Below, one piece after another: positions 1-7,256 of a stretch of 42,203 nt of DNA. The stretch's first letter is position 1, and each line of letters opens with the position of its first letter. Location of the stretch: assembly GCA_902795135.1 (NCBI GenBank), contig CADBJW010000015.1, positions 5,630-47,832 on the forward strand, read 5' to 3'. The position numbers and the translations under genes are program-made. This DNA comes from an uncultured Eubacteriales bacterium. GTDB taxonomy: Bacteria > Bacillota > Clostridia > Peptostreptococcales > Anaerovoracaceae. Under the pieces are notes generated by a model. The model saw nothing but the letters and a program-made list of their open reading frames with translations, had not been told where the DNA came from and made no database searches.

Positions 1-90
1 GACTTTGTTATCGTTTTTGTCTTTTGGAAAAATCACTGCGCTGATGGCAGCCAATAATATAACGCAAATGATAATAACTAGTTTTCCCAT
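1..90 (-). CDS. Partial small protein with N-terminal hydrophobic segment
   Basis: Reading leftward from an ATG at 88–90, 30 codons stay open to the window edge. The product starts MGKLVIIICVILLAAISAVI and then turns polar (FPKDKNDNKV), which is the shape of a signal anchor or uncleaved signal peptide with the rest outside the membrane. A GGAGG at 103–107 lies 12 bases upstream, slightly far but usable. The remainder of the gene is outside the window, so no function can be given. It is just beyond the outermost tRNA-fMet scar and is probably ordinary chromosome. Confidence 0.5.
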   Translation of the reverse strand, partial: MGKLVIIICVILLAAISAVIFPKDKNDNKV

Positions 91-247
91 ACTCGTATTA
101 ATCCTCCACTAAACCCCAAGCTCACAATTACCGCATCTTTCGTATCATATTGTATCATTCCGTATCTCGTGAAATCAACACATTATGCCATGAAACAACA
201 AGCTACTATGGGTCTGACCTCCGGGTGTAAAAGTCCTAAGGCTGCAA

Positions 248-286
248 AATCGCTGAAACCCTTGGTGTTACTGGGCTTCAGCGATT
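248..286 (-). terminator. Hairpin next to the outer tRNA-fMet scar
   Basis: Arms 248–257 and 277–286 pair perfectly and continue, after one mismatch, with CCC (259–261) against GGG (273–275). On the minus strand the hairpin follows the tRNA-fMet 3' fragment at 290–314 and is followed by a TTTTGC stretch. It shares TGAAACCC and TTGGTGTTA with the hairpin at 7918–7951, which follows the intact tRNA-fMet gene, so the two are homologous tRNA-proximal terminators. The region 91–247 holds nothing else I can identify. Confidence 0.55.
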
Positions 287-289
287 AAT

Positions 290-314
290 TTCTTGGTTGC
301 GGGGGAAGGACTTG
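290..314 (-). repeat. 25-bp tRNA-fMet 3'-end scar
   Basis: These 25 bases are identical to the last part of the tRNA-fMet gene at 7952–7976 (TTCTTGGTTGCGGGGGAAGG and the next five bases on the plus strand) and to 1100–1124. The match stops abruptly at 315. It is too short to be a tRNA gene and is best explained as an attachment-site remnant of an earlier integration at the same tRNA locus. The following 315–420 contains only a small TGCCTG/CAGGCA hairpin and the 3' flank of the next gene. Confidence 0.7.
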
Positions 315-420
315 CGCGTATGCTTCGCATCCGCCAGTCTGCGCTGCCTGGTCTCAGGCACTTGAAATCATGCTGCCACGTTCTTCCGGCCTAAGGTTCA
401 ATCCGTCATGCTATTCAGTC

Positions 421-906
421 CTATTCTGTGCCGAATTTACCGGTGATGTGTTCTATTTCCAGTTCAAAGCATGCGACGGCATCCCAACTGTCCTGAATGT
501 ACTTCCTGCCTTCTTCCATGACTTGCGGCATATATTTTTCCAGAATACTGATAAGGCAGTCCATCCTTGCTCCATCATCTTCGATCTCACGGACTGTCCC
601 GAAAACGACCGTGCTTTCATAAAGACTTGTAATGAATTCCGGACGGATATCGTCTTTTGTGATGACGCAGAAGGATGCCTTTGGTTCATTCTGGATCAGA
701 TTGTATTTCTGACCGTCGTTTGCCCCGTGGAACAAGATCTTATTGTTTTTGTACACGAAGTTGATTGGAATCGTAATCGGATATCCATTGTCGCCTACGA
801 GTGCCAGTGTCCCGTGGGACGCCTTTTCCAACTGCTTTATTGCATCTTCGTCTGTCATCTGGTTTTCTGATAATCTCATGTGTCTGAATTCTGCCATTTC
901 TCTCAT
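421..906 (-). CDS. Pyridoxamine 5'-phosphate oxidase family (NimA-like) protein
   Basis: The 161-residue product fits the flavin-binding split-barrel family that includes NimA-type 5-nitroimidazole reductases and other pyridoxamine-phosphate-oxidase-like proteins; length is normal. Seen: N-terminal MRLSENQMTDEDAIKQLEKA, then an alternating beta-barrel stretch with GTLALVGDNGYPITIPINFVY, KILFHGANDGQKYNLIQNEP and KASFCVITKD, which matches the usual fold of these proteins. Known for the family: cytoplasmic homodimers binding FMN, often detoxifying or reducing small molecules; the substrate here is not known. The ATG at 904–906 was chosen because AAAGGA lies 8 bases upstream. The gene stands alone between two tRNA-fMet fragments, so it may be cargo or residue of an older insertion, though nothing in the gene itself proves transfer. 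Confidence 0.8.
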   Translation of the reverse strand: MREMAEFRHMRLSENQMTDEDAIKQLEKASHGTLALVGDNGYPITIPINFVYKNNKILFHGANDGQKYNLIQNEPKASFCVITKDDIRPEFITSLYESTVVFGTVREIEDDGARMDCLISILEKYMPQVMEEGRKYIQDSWDAVACFELEIEHITGKFGTE

Positions 907-1029
907 ATTTAAGTCCTTTCCTTCTCTGTGATTACTATTCCAAGAGGTATTATCATATTATTTCTCTTTAGAACGATTTACGAACATTATAGCACATTAT
1001 AAAAGTACTTGGAGTAGACCCCATCCCAA

Positions 1030-1064
1030 CATATTTAACAGAGCCGCCCATATTTAACAGAGCC
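1030..1064. repeat. Two 16-bp direct repeats
   Basis: CATATTTAACAGAGCC occurs at 1030–1045 and again at 1049–1064, separated by GCC. It abuts the terminator hairpin and the att copy that follow. It could be a protein-binding site or a replication-slippage duplication at an old insertion boundary; its role is unknown. The stretch 907–1029 otherwise shows only AT-rich promoter-like DNA, with TATAAT on the minus strand at 986–991 and no convincing -35. Confidence 0.6.
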
Positions 1065-1100
1065 ATATTAAAAACGGTAGCGTTGCTACCGTTTTAATAT
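1065..1100 (-). terminator. Strong hairpin terminator beyond the satellite's left att copy
   Basis: AAAACGGTAGC (1071–1081) and GCTACCGTTTT (1085–1095) pair over 11 bp with a three-base loop. The AT arms 1065–1069 and 1096–1100 extend the stem past one bulged A, so it can terminate in either direction. In minus-strand order it follows the truncated tRNA-fMet copy exactly where a terminator of the pre-insertion tRNA gene would be. It was probably the tRNA-fMet terminator before the satellite inserted. Confidence 0.75.
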
Positions 1101-1150
1101 TCTTGGTTGCGGGGGAAGGACTTGAACCTTCGGCCTCCGGGTTATGAGCC
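1100..1150 (-). repeat. Left att copy: 51-bp tRNA-fMet 3' half
   Basis: This stretch is identical over 51 bases to 7952–8002, the 3' half of the intact tRNA-fMet gene from the anticodon to just beyond CCA. The identity ends at 1151. It is the integrase-proximal attachment-site copy left when the element recombined into the tRNA gene. It has no 5' tRNA half and cannot make a tRNA. Confidence 0.92.
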
Positions 1151-1177
1151 GATCCTTGTTGATATTTCAACGTTTTC

Positions 1178-1283
1178 TTGGGCAACACGGCTTTTGTAGC
1201 TTCTGTATCTTCGGTGCTTTCTCTTGTATCTTCTGTGGTATTTTTTCGCGCCGTCTAACTTTGGGCAACAAATGGGCAACAAT
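1178..1283. other. Left integrase arm-type binding repeats
   Basis: TTGGGCAACA is present at 1178–1187, and a tandem pair of GGGCAACA units lies within 1260–1283. The 24-bp tandem block is repeated exactly at 7862–7885 at the other end of the element. Short direct repeats on both sides of the core, in the same orientation, are the expected arm sites for an integrase with an N-terminal arm-binding domain. The arms lie about 28 and 110 bp from the core. The region 1151–1283 carries no gene. Confidence 0.75.
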
Positions 1284-1460
1284 TTACAGACACGCGTCCA
1301 GGCACTCCATGAACCGCCCGAACTCGCTTTCCGGGATCTGTGTTATCTTCTGGACGTTGAACTTGATCAGCGCATTTTCAACCGCTTTACGTCTTCCGGA
1401 GATAACCAGATCGGAGCATTTTCTTCTAACGTCGTTGATTGTAGTGGTTTCTTTCTTCAT
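1284..1460 (-). CDS. Small hypothetical protein downstream of integrase
   Basis: This gives 58 residues from the ATG at 1458–1460. That start has an AAGGAAGG ribosome site a few bases upstream and begins after the integrase stop; a longer reading frame from 1529 would overlap the integrase and has no such site. The protein begins MKKETTTINDVRRKCSDLVI, contains a basic helix (SGRRKAVENALIKF) and ends in an acidic helix (ESEFGRFMECLDACL). I do not recognise the family. Its place as last gene of the leftward int transcript, and its stop codon touching the integrase arm repeats, suggest a role in the satellite's integration or maintenance, which is inference. Confidence 0.5.
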   Translation of the reverse strand: MKKETTTINDVRRKCSDLVISGRRKAVENALIKFNVQKITQIPESEFGRFMECLDACL

Positions 1461-1476
1461 GTTCTTCCTTCCTTTC

Positions 1477-2811
1477 CTATTGTGCTTTTGAAAATATTTC
1501 TTCCAGTTTTGCGGACGCTTTTTCGTCATTTTCTTCGAGTGCGTGTCCGTAAACGTCCAATGTAAACGACGGTTTACTGTGGCCTAACCTTTTGGCAACG
1601 GTCTCAATATCCACGCCGGACGCGACCAGGTGAGACGCACTTGTGTGCCGGAGATCGTGAAGTCTGATCAGCGGGAGCCGATCCGCTTCAGCGACGGTCT
1701 TGTTATATGCGACCAGGATCTTCCGGAACTTTGCCGAAGGTGATTGGACGTTCATTCTCGCGCCTGTGGCGGTAATAAATACCGGATTGCGGTCGAAGTC
1801 CCTTCCGCGATACCCTTCCCACGCGGTCCCCAGTTTCAAACAGAGGGTCCTTTGCTCTCGCTTCAGATCGTCCAGGAGATCAAAACAGATCTGCGGAAGT
1901 TTGATCGTCCTTTTGCCCGCTTCCGTTTTCGGGTCCTTAATATATTGACCATCGTCTGACAGGGAGACCGCCTTCCGGATCCTGATCGTCTGGTTCTCCG
2001 GATCCACGTCTTCCCAATTCAATCCGATCAACTCACCACGACGGAAACCGCCGAAGATCGCGAGATTGAAAAAAACGCGGAACTGAAGCGGGACAGATCT
2101 GTGTTCGGTGTAGTCCCGGACCTCGAATTTTTCTCCGGTGCCGTTATAGGCCGTATATTGCCGGGCGTGGCCTTTGATCCTGACTTCATACTCTCTCGTT
2201 AATGCGTCGTTCAGGAATCTCCGGACCTGATCTTCGTTGAACGTGTGGAGATCTCCGTCCCGGCGAACGATCGGAAGCGGTTCGCACCGAAGACAAGGGT
2301 TTTCTTTGATGATGTTCTTCCGGAAGGCGTACTCGAAACACGATCTGATAATGTTGAAAATGTTCCGGATCGTCTTCGGCTTTTTCCCCGCGTCCAGAAG
2401 ATCAATCACGATCCGGTCAATGTGTGTCGCGCGGATCTCGTTCATTTTCAGGTGTCCGATTTTCGGGATCACATGATAATCCATCGTCCTGGTGTAGTCT
2501 TCCTTCGTGTGCTTCGTCATTGTTCCGGACAGGACCTTCTGGGACAGGGAATTGTTTTCCCAGAACTTCACGAACTCCGCGAACGTGATCCGGTCTCCGG
2601 AAGTAAACGCGGTTCCGTCTTTGACCGCGTTTTCGAACTCTCTCGCAAAATCTTCGACTTCCTTCCGGGCCTTTGCGGGGGTCTTTGCTTTTGGCCTGTA
2701 TGACGTGGTTTCCCTGATCTTATCTCCCGCTTCATCGCGTCCCAGATAGACCACGATCGAATAGGAAGTGATTTTCCCGTCTTTGTTTCTTCTCTCTGTT
2801 ATACTCGCCAT
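1477..2811 (-). CDS. int: Tyrosine-family site-specific integrase
   Basis: The 444-residue recombinase catalyses integration of the element into the tRNA-fMet gene. Three parts are visible: an N-terminal arm-binding domain (about 1–65, starting MASITERRNKDGKITSYSIV), a SAM-like core-binding domain (about 72–175), and a C-terminal catalytic domain. Catalytic residues can be placed: R257 in GGFRRGE, K295 in DPKTEAGKR, H385-x-x-R388 in LHDLRHT, H411 in LGHS and nucleophile Y421 in LDVYGH. Length is normal for Tn916/phage-type integrases. A GAAGGGAAA site precedes the start, and the gene begins two bases after the repressor stop, so the two are probably co-transcribed. It lies beside the left att copy and its arm repeats. 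Confidence 0.97.
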   Translation of the reverse strand: MASITERRNKDGKITSYSIVVYLGRDEAGDKIRETTSYRPKAKTPAKARKEVEDFAREFENAVKDGTAFTSGDRITFAEFVKFWENNSLSQKVLSGTMTKHTKEDYTRTMDYHVIPKIGHLKMNEIRATHIDRIVIDLLDAGKKPKTIRNIFNIIRSCFEYAFRKNIIKENPCLRCEPLPIVRRDGDLHTFNEDQVRRFLNDALTREYEVRIKGHARQYTAYNGTGEKFEVRDYTEHRSVPLQFRVFFNLAIFGGFRRGELIGLNWEDVDPENQTIRIRKAVSLSDDGQYIKDPKTEAGKRTIKLPQICFDLLDDLKREQRTLCLKLGTAWEGYRGRDFDRNPVFITATGARMNVQSPSAKFRKILVAYNKTVAEADRLPLIRLHDLRHTSASHLVASGVDIETVAKRLGHSKPSFTLDVYGHALEENDEKASAKLEEIFSKAQ

Positions 2812-2813
2812 TG

Positions 2814-3671
2814 TTATTTCCCTTCTTTTTTCATTACTGTCCCTTTACCCCAGAACTGATCCCAGTCTTCTTGTGCTGCTTCCCGCGTCTCCGGACGGAT
2901 CCGTTCGAAAACCCACGCGAACCGATCATGCTCACGGACAAATTCTTCGTCCGGTTCTTTTTTCCAAGTTACTTCGTTTCCGTCTGAATCGGTCTCCGTC
3001 ACAATCAGATCTTCGTTGAAGCGGATTGTTTCGTCTTCCATCTCCCGCGAACGTTTGTAGAACAAGAACTCAACAAAGCGGACAATCTGATCCTGGACTT
3101 CCTTCAGATAGGCAAGATCGGCGCGGTGCATTGTGATAGTTTTTCCGTCCCGGTTCACTTGTAGGAACCGGAGATCTTCGTCGAGGGTCTTATTGAACGG
3201 AACCGAATCGGCATAATTGACTTTGCGGTCATAGTATTTTTCTCCGGTTTTAGGATCTAACGTCCAATGACCAAAAGGGGCGAATAAAGGAAATTCTTTG
3301 TTGAAATCAACGACCTTCGAGATCGCGCGGATCAGTCCCAGATCCAGACCTTCCTGTTTTGCAAATTCACTGTGTGACTTCCCGATTTCCGTCTGCATGA
3401 ACTCGGTATCATACCGATATTTTTCAGCGTGGGTTTTCGGCTCGTACACGTCCGGCGACACGTCCAGAACCCTACATATATCTTCGATATAGGTATGCGG
3501 GATCCCTTGTCTTCCTGACTTCCAATCGCTTACACGGTACGATTCAACTCCGACTTGTCTCGCGAACTCCCCTTGTGAATGTGGTTTCCCTCGTTCCTTT
3601 TGTTGTGCTTGCCACGTTTCTAACTGGCGTGGGAACTTCTCTGGAAACAGTAACGATTTTTTTGTAGGCAT
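2814..3671 (-). CDS. XRE-type HTH repressor of the satellite
   Basis: The product is 285 residues from the ATG at 3669–3671, chosen because AAAGGAG lies 8 bases upstream; an upstream extension to 3848 runs through the promoter and is not credible. The N-terminal half contains a helix-turn-helix (SQGEFARQVGVESYRVSDWK, about 33–52) typical of XRE/Cro-CI proteins, followed by a recognition-type helix and VLDVSPDVYEP. The long acidic C-terminal part (about 90–285) is not a LexA/CI peptidase that I recognise. In phage satellites a repressor of this placement (Stl-like) keeps the element silent until a helper-phage protein binds its C-terminal part; that role is inferred. It is divergent from the replication genes, with a palindromic operator over its promoter. 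Confidence 0.8.
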   Translation of the reverse strand: MPTKKSLLFPEKFPRQLETWQAQQKERGKPHSQGEFARQVGVESYRVSDWKSGRQGIPHTYIEDICRVLDVSPDVYEPKTHAEKYRYDTEFMQTEIGKSHSEFAKQEGLDLGLIRAISKVVDFNKEFPLFAPFGHWTLDPKTGEKYYDRKVNYADSVPFNKTLDEDLRFLQVNRDGKTITMHRADLAYLKEVQDQIVRFVEFLFYKRSREMEDETIRFNEDLIVTETDSDGNEVTWKKEPDEEFVREHDRFAWVFERIRPETREAAQEDWDQFWGKGTVMKKEGK

Positions 3672-3816
3672 TTTCCACTCCTTTCTATACAAGAATCTTC
3701 TCTTTTGCGCGCATTTTCGCGGTGTTTGTATGTTGCGAAAATAATCGACTTCGAATCTTCTTTTGTGTATTTGTATACGATAGTATGTTGTTGAAGGTGA
3801 AATATCCTTCATCATT

Positions 3817-3845
3817 AGTATAGTACTATACGAAACATATTGCAA
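3817..3845 (-). promoter_or_regulatory. Repressor promoter overlapped by a perfect palindromic operator
   Basis: On the minus strand TTGCAA (3840–3845) is followed after exactly 17 bases by TATACT (3817–3822), a good sigma-A promoter reading toward the repressor. The perfect 14-bp palindrome GTATAGTACTATAC (3818–3831) covers the -10 and most of the spacer. A related imperfect site (GTATACGATAGTATG) lies at 3773–3787, and GTATGTTG is repeated at 3728–3735 and 3783–3790. This suggests autorepression and control of the rightward genes. No rightward promoter of comparable quality was found. The untranslated leader to 3671 would be about 140 bases. Confidence 0.7.
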
Positions 3846-3902
3846 CACTTTTTACGATCGGGGGTCTGACGATCGCGCCGGGCCTCCTGAAAGGACAAAC
3901 AA

Positions 3903-4088
3903 ATGAAAAACAAACGAATCAGAATCAAAATGGTCGAGTATGACATCACACAATACGGTCTTTCCAAACTTTTGGGCGTATCTGAAATGACCGTATATCG
4001 TCGGCTCCGGGACGAACTTCCGGAAGACGAACAGAATCGGATCATCGCCCTGATTGAACATAGTGTCAAGGACGGGGGGACGAAATAA
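3903..4088 (+). CDS. Small Cro/HTH-type DNA-binding protein
   Basis: This 61-residue protein is the first gene of the rightward transcript, with AAAGGAC placed 6 bases before the ATG. A helix-turn-helix is visible in ITQYGLSKLLGVSEMTVYRR (about 15–34), preceded by a basic N-terminus. Its size and its position opposite the repressor fit a Cro-like or Str-like regulator that competes for the shared operator region. The target is inferred. Its stop codon overlaps the next start (TAATG), so the two are translationally coupled. Confidence 0.7.
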   Translation: MKNKRIRIKMVEYDITQYGLSKLLGVSEMTVYRRLRDELPEDEQNRIIALIEHSVKDGGTK

Positions 4089-4294
4089 TGATAATTTATG
4101 GAACCGAAGAATATGAAACGGCAGATCCTAACGAAACGGCCTTTATTCCAATGCCAAAAGCGTCCGTCCTTGTGCAAACGATCCGGGATCTGGATCTGGA
4201 TCTGGACACAAAACTCCAACTGGTCATGTGTGTTTCGCGTTTTTACAAGAAAAGCGTCGAGGAATTATTATCGGGGGTGGGTACCGATGAATGA
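4088..4294 (+). CDS. Small acidic hypothetical protein
   Basis: The 68-residue product begins MIIYGTEEYETADPNETAFI and is acidic throughout, with a DLDLDLDTK run followed by a helix (LQLVMCVSRFYKKSVEELLS). I do not recognise a family, and no DNA-binding motif is obvious. Support for its being real is the gene packing: its ATG overlaps the previous stop and its stop overlaps the next gene's start by a few bases. A similar small acidic protein often follows the cro-like gene in phage early regions, but no function can be assigned. Confidence 0.6.
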   Translation: MIIYGTEEYETADPNETAFIPMPKASVLVQTIRDLDLDLDTKLQLVMCVSRFYKKSVEELLSGVGTDE

Positions 4295-4511
4295 TAATTT
4301 GATTAATCTGGTGCCGGAAATGGTAACCATCAAAACCGCTTCAGCGCGGACCGGCCTGTCCTACGATTTCCTGTGGAAACAGTGTAAACAGGGACGGATC
4401 GTCCACGTTAGATCGGGCAACAAATACTATATCAACTTTGGGAAATTGATCGACTACCTGAACACAGGAGACGGTCAGACAGGGGGAAACTATGAGCAAG
4501 ATATTCATTAA
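4287..4511 (+). CDS. Excisionase/AlpA-like winged-helix protein
   Basis: The product is 74 residues from the ATG at 4287–4289, which is preceded by a GGGGGTGGG stretch. The segment VTIKTASARTGLSYDFLWKQ followed by GRIVHVRSGNKYYINFGKLI (about 13–56) is the classic MerR-like excisionase (HTH_17) pattern: a short helix-turn-helix, then a beta-wing with a YYI strand and a terminal DYL helix. In satellites and prophages such proteins assist the integrase in excision or activate transcription (AlpA). It overlaps both neighbours, so it belongs to the rightward early operon. Confidence 0.8.
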   Translation: MNDNLINLVPEMVTIKTASARTGLSYDFLWKQCKQGRIVHVRSGNKYYINFGKLIDYLNTGDGQTGGNYEQDIH

Positions 4512-4818
4512 AAATTATGCGGATCCCAAAAGTCCGCACCGGGTAATTCTTGACCGTATTCCATACGGATCCGACGACGCGGTGTCGGTGCCTGATCTCG
4601 CGCGCGGTTTGGGCGAGGATCGACGCCAGATCAGACAGAGGATCCAAAACGCGAGGATCGACGGCTTCATTATTGCCGGAACGGACGCGGGAATCTTCAT
4701 TCCGGAGACGGTCGCGGAACTCCGGGAGTATGTGAAACGGACGACCGCGCGGATCCAGACTTCACAGAAAACGATTGATCCGGCTGTCGAACTACTGGGG
4801 GAACTTGACGATGAATAA
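4492..4818 (+). CDS. HTH-containing small replication-region protein
   Basis: The 108-residue protein starts MSKIFIKNYADPKSPHRVIL. The middle section (VSVPDLARGLGEDRRQIRQR, about 32–51, then IQNARIDGFIIAGTDAGIFI) reads as a winged helix: two helices, a recognition helix and a beta-hairpin wing. The C-terminus is a long helix (VAELREYVKRTTARIQTSQK). Small proteins like this often sit just before phage or satellite primases and may act as origin-binding or loading factors, which is inference. Its stop overlaps the primase start by eight bases. Confidence 0.65.
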   Translation: MSKIFIKNYADPKSPHRVILDRIPYGSDDAVSVPDLARGLGEDRRQIRQRIQNARIDGFIIAGTDAGIFIPETVAELREYVKRTTARIQTSQKTIDPAVELLGELDDE

Positions 4819-7156
4819 ACGTTACTATCCTGAAACCCTGAAGAACCTTCCGATCTGGGCATTGTGGAGAATTGAACCGGGTAAAAATGATCGCCCGACA
4901 AAAGTCCCCTACTCCCCAAACTACGACGGACGCGCGTCAACGACGAACCCGCGAACGTGGGGAGCCTTCGACCAGGCGGTCCGGAAGTATGAATCCAGGC
5001 CGGACTATTACGACGGGATCGCCCTGATCATATCAAAACGTTATGAACTGGTGTTCGTTGATATAGACCATTGTATCGACGACAACGGCGAAATGAGCGA
5101 AACCGCTTCACAGATCGTCGGATCCTTCGATGGTCAGTTTGTGGAAGTCTCACAATCCGGAACCGGGATCCATATCATCACGCGCGGATCTATTCCGAAG
5201 AACTTCAAGAACAGTCAGAACGGGGTCGAAATGTACGGCGACAAACGGTTCTGCGCTCTGACCGGGAACGTTCTTTGCAAGGGAGAACCGACAGAAAGCC
5301 AGTCTGCGATTGATGAAATATACAAACGATATAAGACACCAGACACGGCGAAAAAAACCGCCAGATCGAAAACTTGGGCCTCGCTCCATGATGATCAATG
5401 GGTAATCGACCACGCTTCGGAGCGCGGACGCTTCAGGGACCTTTTCTCCGGTGACTGGTCTTCGGCGGGTTACGGATCCCAGAGTGAAGCGGATCTCGCC
5501 CTGTGTCTGATCCTCGCCTTCTGGACAGACTGTGATCCGGATCAGATGGACCGGATCTTCCGGTCGTCACGTCTCTACCGCGAGAAATGGGAACGCGACG
5601 ACTACCGGGAAACGACGATCCAGAAGGCGGTCGATCAATGCGGAGACACTCTCTCCGGTTTCATTCATCGAAAGAACGTCGAAGCGGGCGCGCGCCTGGA
5701 CTGGGAACTGTGTGATACTGAAACAGGATCGGAAGACGTGTTGAAGCGGATCCGGACCATAGATCCGTATAACGCGGAACTCTACCGGAAGCGGGACGAC
5801 CTTTCCCTGTCCCGGCTTTTCTCTGAAGTATTCAAAGACCAGGCACGTTACAACGTGACCGCGAAAGAATGGTATTACTACGACGGGCGGGTCTGGAAGC
5901 GCGACACCGGGACGATGGTCGTCGAAGGCTATATGAAAACATTTGTGAAGGCCCTGACTGTTTACTATCTGGGGGTCGATGATCAGGATTATACGAAGTT
6001 TATTTCCAAATACGGAGACAGGACGAAACGGAAACGGATCATCGAAGACGCGCGGGATTATAACTTCGTTGAAGCGGAAGACTTTGATCGGGATCCAAAT
6101 CTCTTTAACTGTCAGAACTGCGTGATCAACCTGAAGACCGGAGAACCGCTTCAGCATGATCCCGCGCTCATGTTGTCGAAGATCTCTAACGTGGTCTATG
6201 ATCCCGACGCGAGATCGGAAGACTTCGACCGCTTCATACATCAGATAATGATGGACGACGACCAGAAGATCCTATACCTTCAGAAGATCTTCGGCTATTG
6301 CCTGACGGGTGAGAACACACAGGAACAATGCTATATGTGTTACGGATCCACGACGCGCAACGGCAAGTCCACCCTTCTGGAAGTGATCGGTTATATGTTC
6401 GGGGACTACGGCATGACCGCGCAACCGGAGACCATCGCCCTGAAGGACCGGAACTCCCGCAACGCGTCAGAAGATATTGCGCGCCTGAATGGGTGCCGGT
6501 TCCTTCACATGAGCGAACCGCCGAAGCGCATGAAGTTTGATGTTGCGCTTTTGAAGACGTTACTCGGACGGGATCCGGTTCCGGCGCGTCATATCTATGA
6601 ACGTTTCTTCGAATTTATCCCGGTGTTCAAATTGGTGATCAATACGAACTACCTTCCGGTCGTGACGGACGACACCCTGTTTTCGTCGGAGCGCGTGAAG
6701 GTGATCACGTTCGATCGACACTTCACACCGGAAGAACAGGACCGACGACTGAAGGGTCGATTGAAGCGGAAGGACAATATCTCCGGGATCTTCAACTGGT
6801 GCCTGGACGGACTACGGAAGTTTAAGGACGACGGCGAGATCCTTCGAGAACCCGACGCGGTGAAGCGGGCAACGGAAGAATACAGACAGAAGTCAGACAA
6901 GATCCAGAACTTCATCGACGATTGCCTGGTCTCTACGCCCGGAGAAAACGTCGCCCTGAAAGACGTTTACTACGCCTTCGGGGAGTGGTGCCGGATCAAT
7001 GGTTTCGGCGTGGACAACAAATCGAACTTCAGCGAGGATATAAAAAGCAAGGGGTTATTCTCTACTACCGGAACCGTCTCCGGTCGAACGGTCAGGAACG
7101 TGATCAGGGATCACAAGGTAATTGTACCGTCAGACTACCCGTCGTTCGAAGAATGA
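4811..7156 (+). CDS. P4-type primase–helicase (replication initiator)
   Basis: The product is 781 residues from the ATG at 4811 (the GACGATGAATAA overlap with the previous gene). The N-terminal 200 residues resemble a bifunctional primase-polymerase: D84-I-D86 in FVDIDHCID gives the metal-binding pair, followed by VSQSGTGIHIITRG. The middle fits the D5/P4 N-terminal region. The C-terminal third is a superfamily 3 helicase with Walker A GSTTRNGKST (512–521), a Walker-B-like segment CRFLHMSEPP, and motif C around FKLVINTNYLP. Known role: initiates DNA replication of phages, satellites and plasmids at an adjacent origin. Here the inverted-repeat origin candidate lies 100 bp downstream, as in SaPI pri-rep-ori modules. 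It is the largest gene of the element and appears intact. Confidence 0.92.
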   Translation: MNKRYYPETLKNLPIWALWRIEPGKNDRPTKVPYSPNYDGRASTTNPRTWGAFDQAVRKYESRPDYYDGIALIISKRYELVFVDIDHCIDDNGEMSETASQIVGSFDGQFVEVSQSGTGIHIITRGSIPKNFKNSQNGVEMYGDKRFCALTGNVLCKGEPTESQSAIDEIYKRYKTPDTAKKTARSKTWASLHDDQWVIDHASERGRFRDLFSGDWSSAGYGSQSEADLALCLILAFWTDCDPDQMDRIFRSSRLYREKWERDDYRETTIQKAVDQCGDTLSGFIHRKNVEAGARLDWELCDTETGSEDVLKRIRTIDPYNAELYRKRDDLSLSRLFSEVFKDQARYNVTAKEWYYYDGRVWKRDTGTMVVEGYMKTFVKALTVYYLGVDDQDYTKFISKYGDRTKRKRIIEDARDYNFVEAEDFDRDPNLFNCQNCVINLKTGEPLQHDPALMLSKISNVVYDPDARSEDFDRFIHQIMMDDDQKILYLQKIFGYCLTGENTQEQCYMCYGSTTRNGKSTLLEVIGYMFGDYGMTAQPETIALKDRNSRNASEDIARLNGCRFLHMSEPPKRMKFDVALLKTLLGRDPVPARHIYERFFEFIPVFKLVINTNYLPVVTDDTLFSSERVKVITFDRHFTPEEQDRRLKGRLKRKDNISGIFNWCLDGLRKFKDDGEILREPDAVKRATEEYRQKSDKIQNFIDDCLVSTPGENVALKDVYYAFGEWCRINGFGVDNKSNFSEDIKSKGLFSTTGTVSGRTVRNVIRDHKVIVPSDYPSFEE

Positions 7157-7169
7157 TCCCCCCCTGTCT

Positions 7170-7195
7170 GTCCTTTTTGCGAAAGCAAAAGGGAC
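7170..7195 (+). terminator. Hairpin after the primase gene
   Basis: GTCCTTTTTGC (7170–7180), loop GAAA, then GCAAAAGGGAC (7185–7195): 11 pairs including one G·U, fourteen bases after the primase stop. No U-run follows, so it could be a weak or factor-assisted terminator, an RNA-stabilising end, or part of the origin region. A second GC-rich stem lies near 7227–7245. The whole of 7157–7493 has no convincing gene. Confidence 0.5.
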
Positions 7196-7256
7196 CGGCG
7201 CGGGAAATGCAAGTATTTATATACACGCGGGGGTTTTCCTCGCGAGGGGTGTCACT

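Noticed and set aside
1030-1064. Possible CRISPR-like repeat
   Set aside because: Only two 16-bp units with a three-base spacer; no array and no cas genes.
3672-3848. 59-residue N-terminal extension of the repressor
   Set aside because: It would translate through the promoter and operator, and the internal ATG at 3671 has a clear AAAGGAG site.
4415-4425. GGGCAACAAAT resembling an integrase arm site
   Set aside because: It is inside the xis-like gene, single and not in tandem, and is explained by coding for SGNKY.
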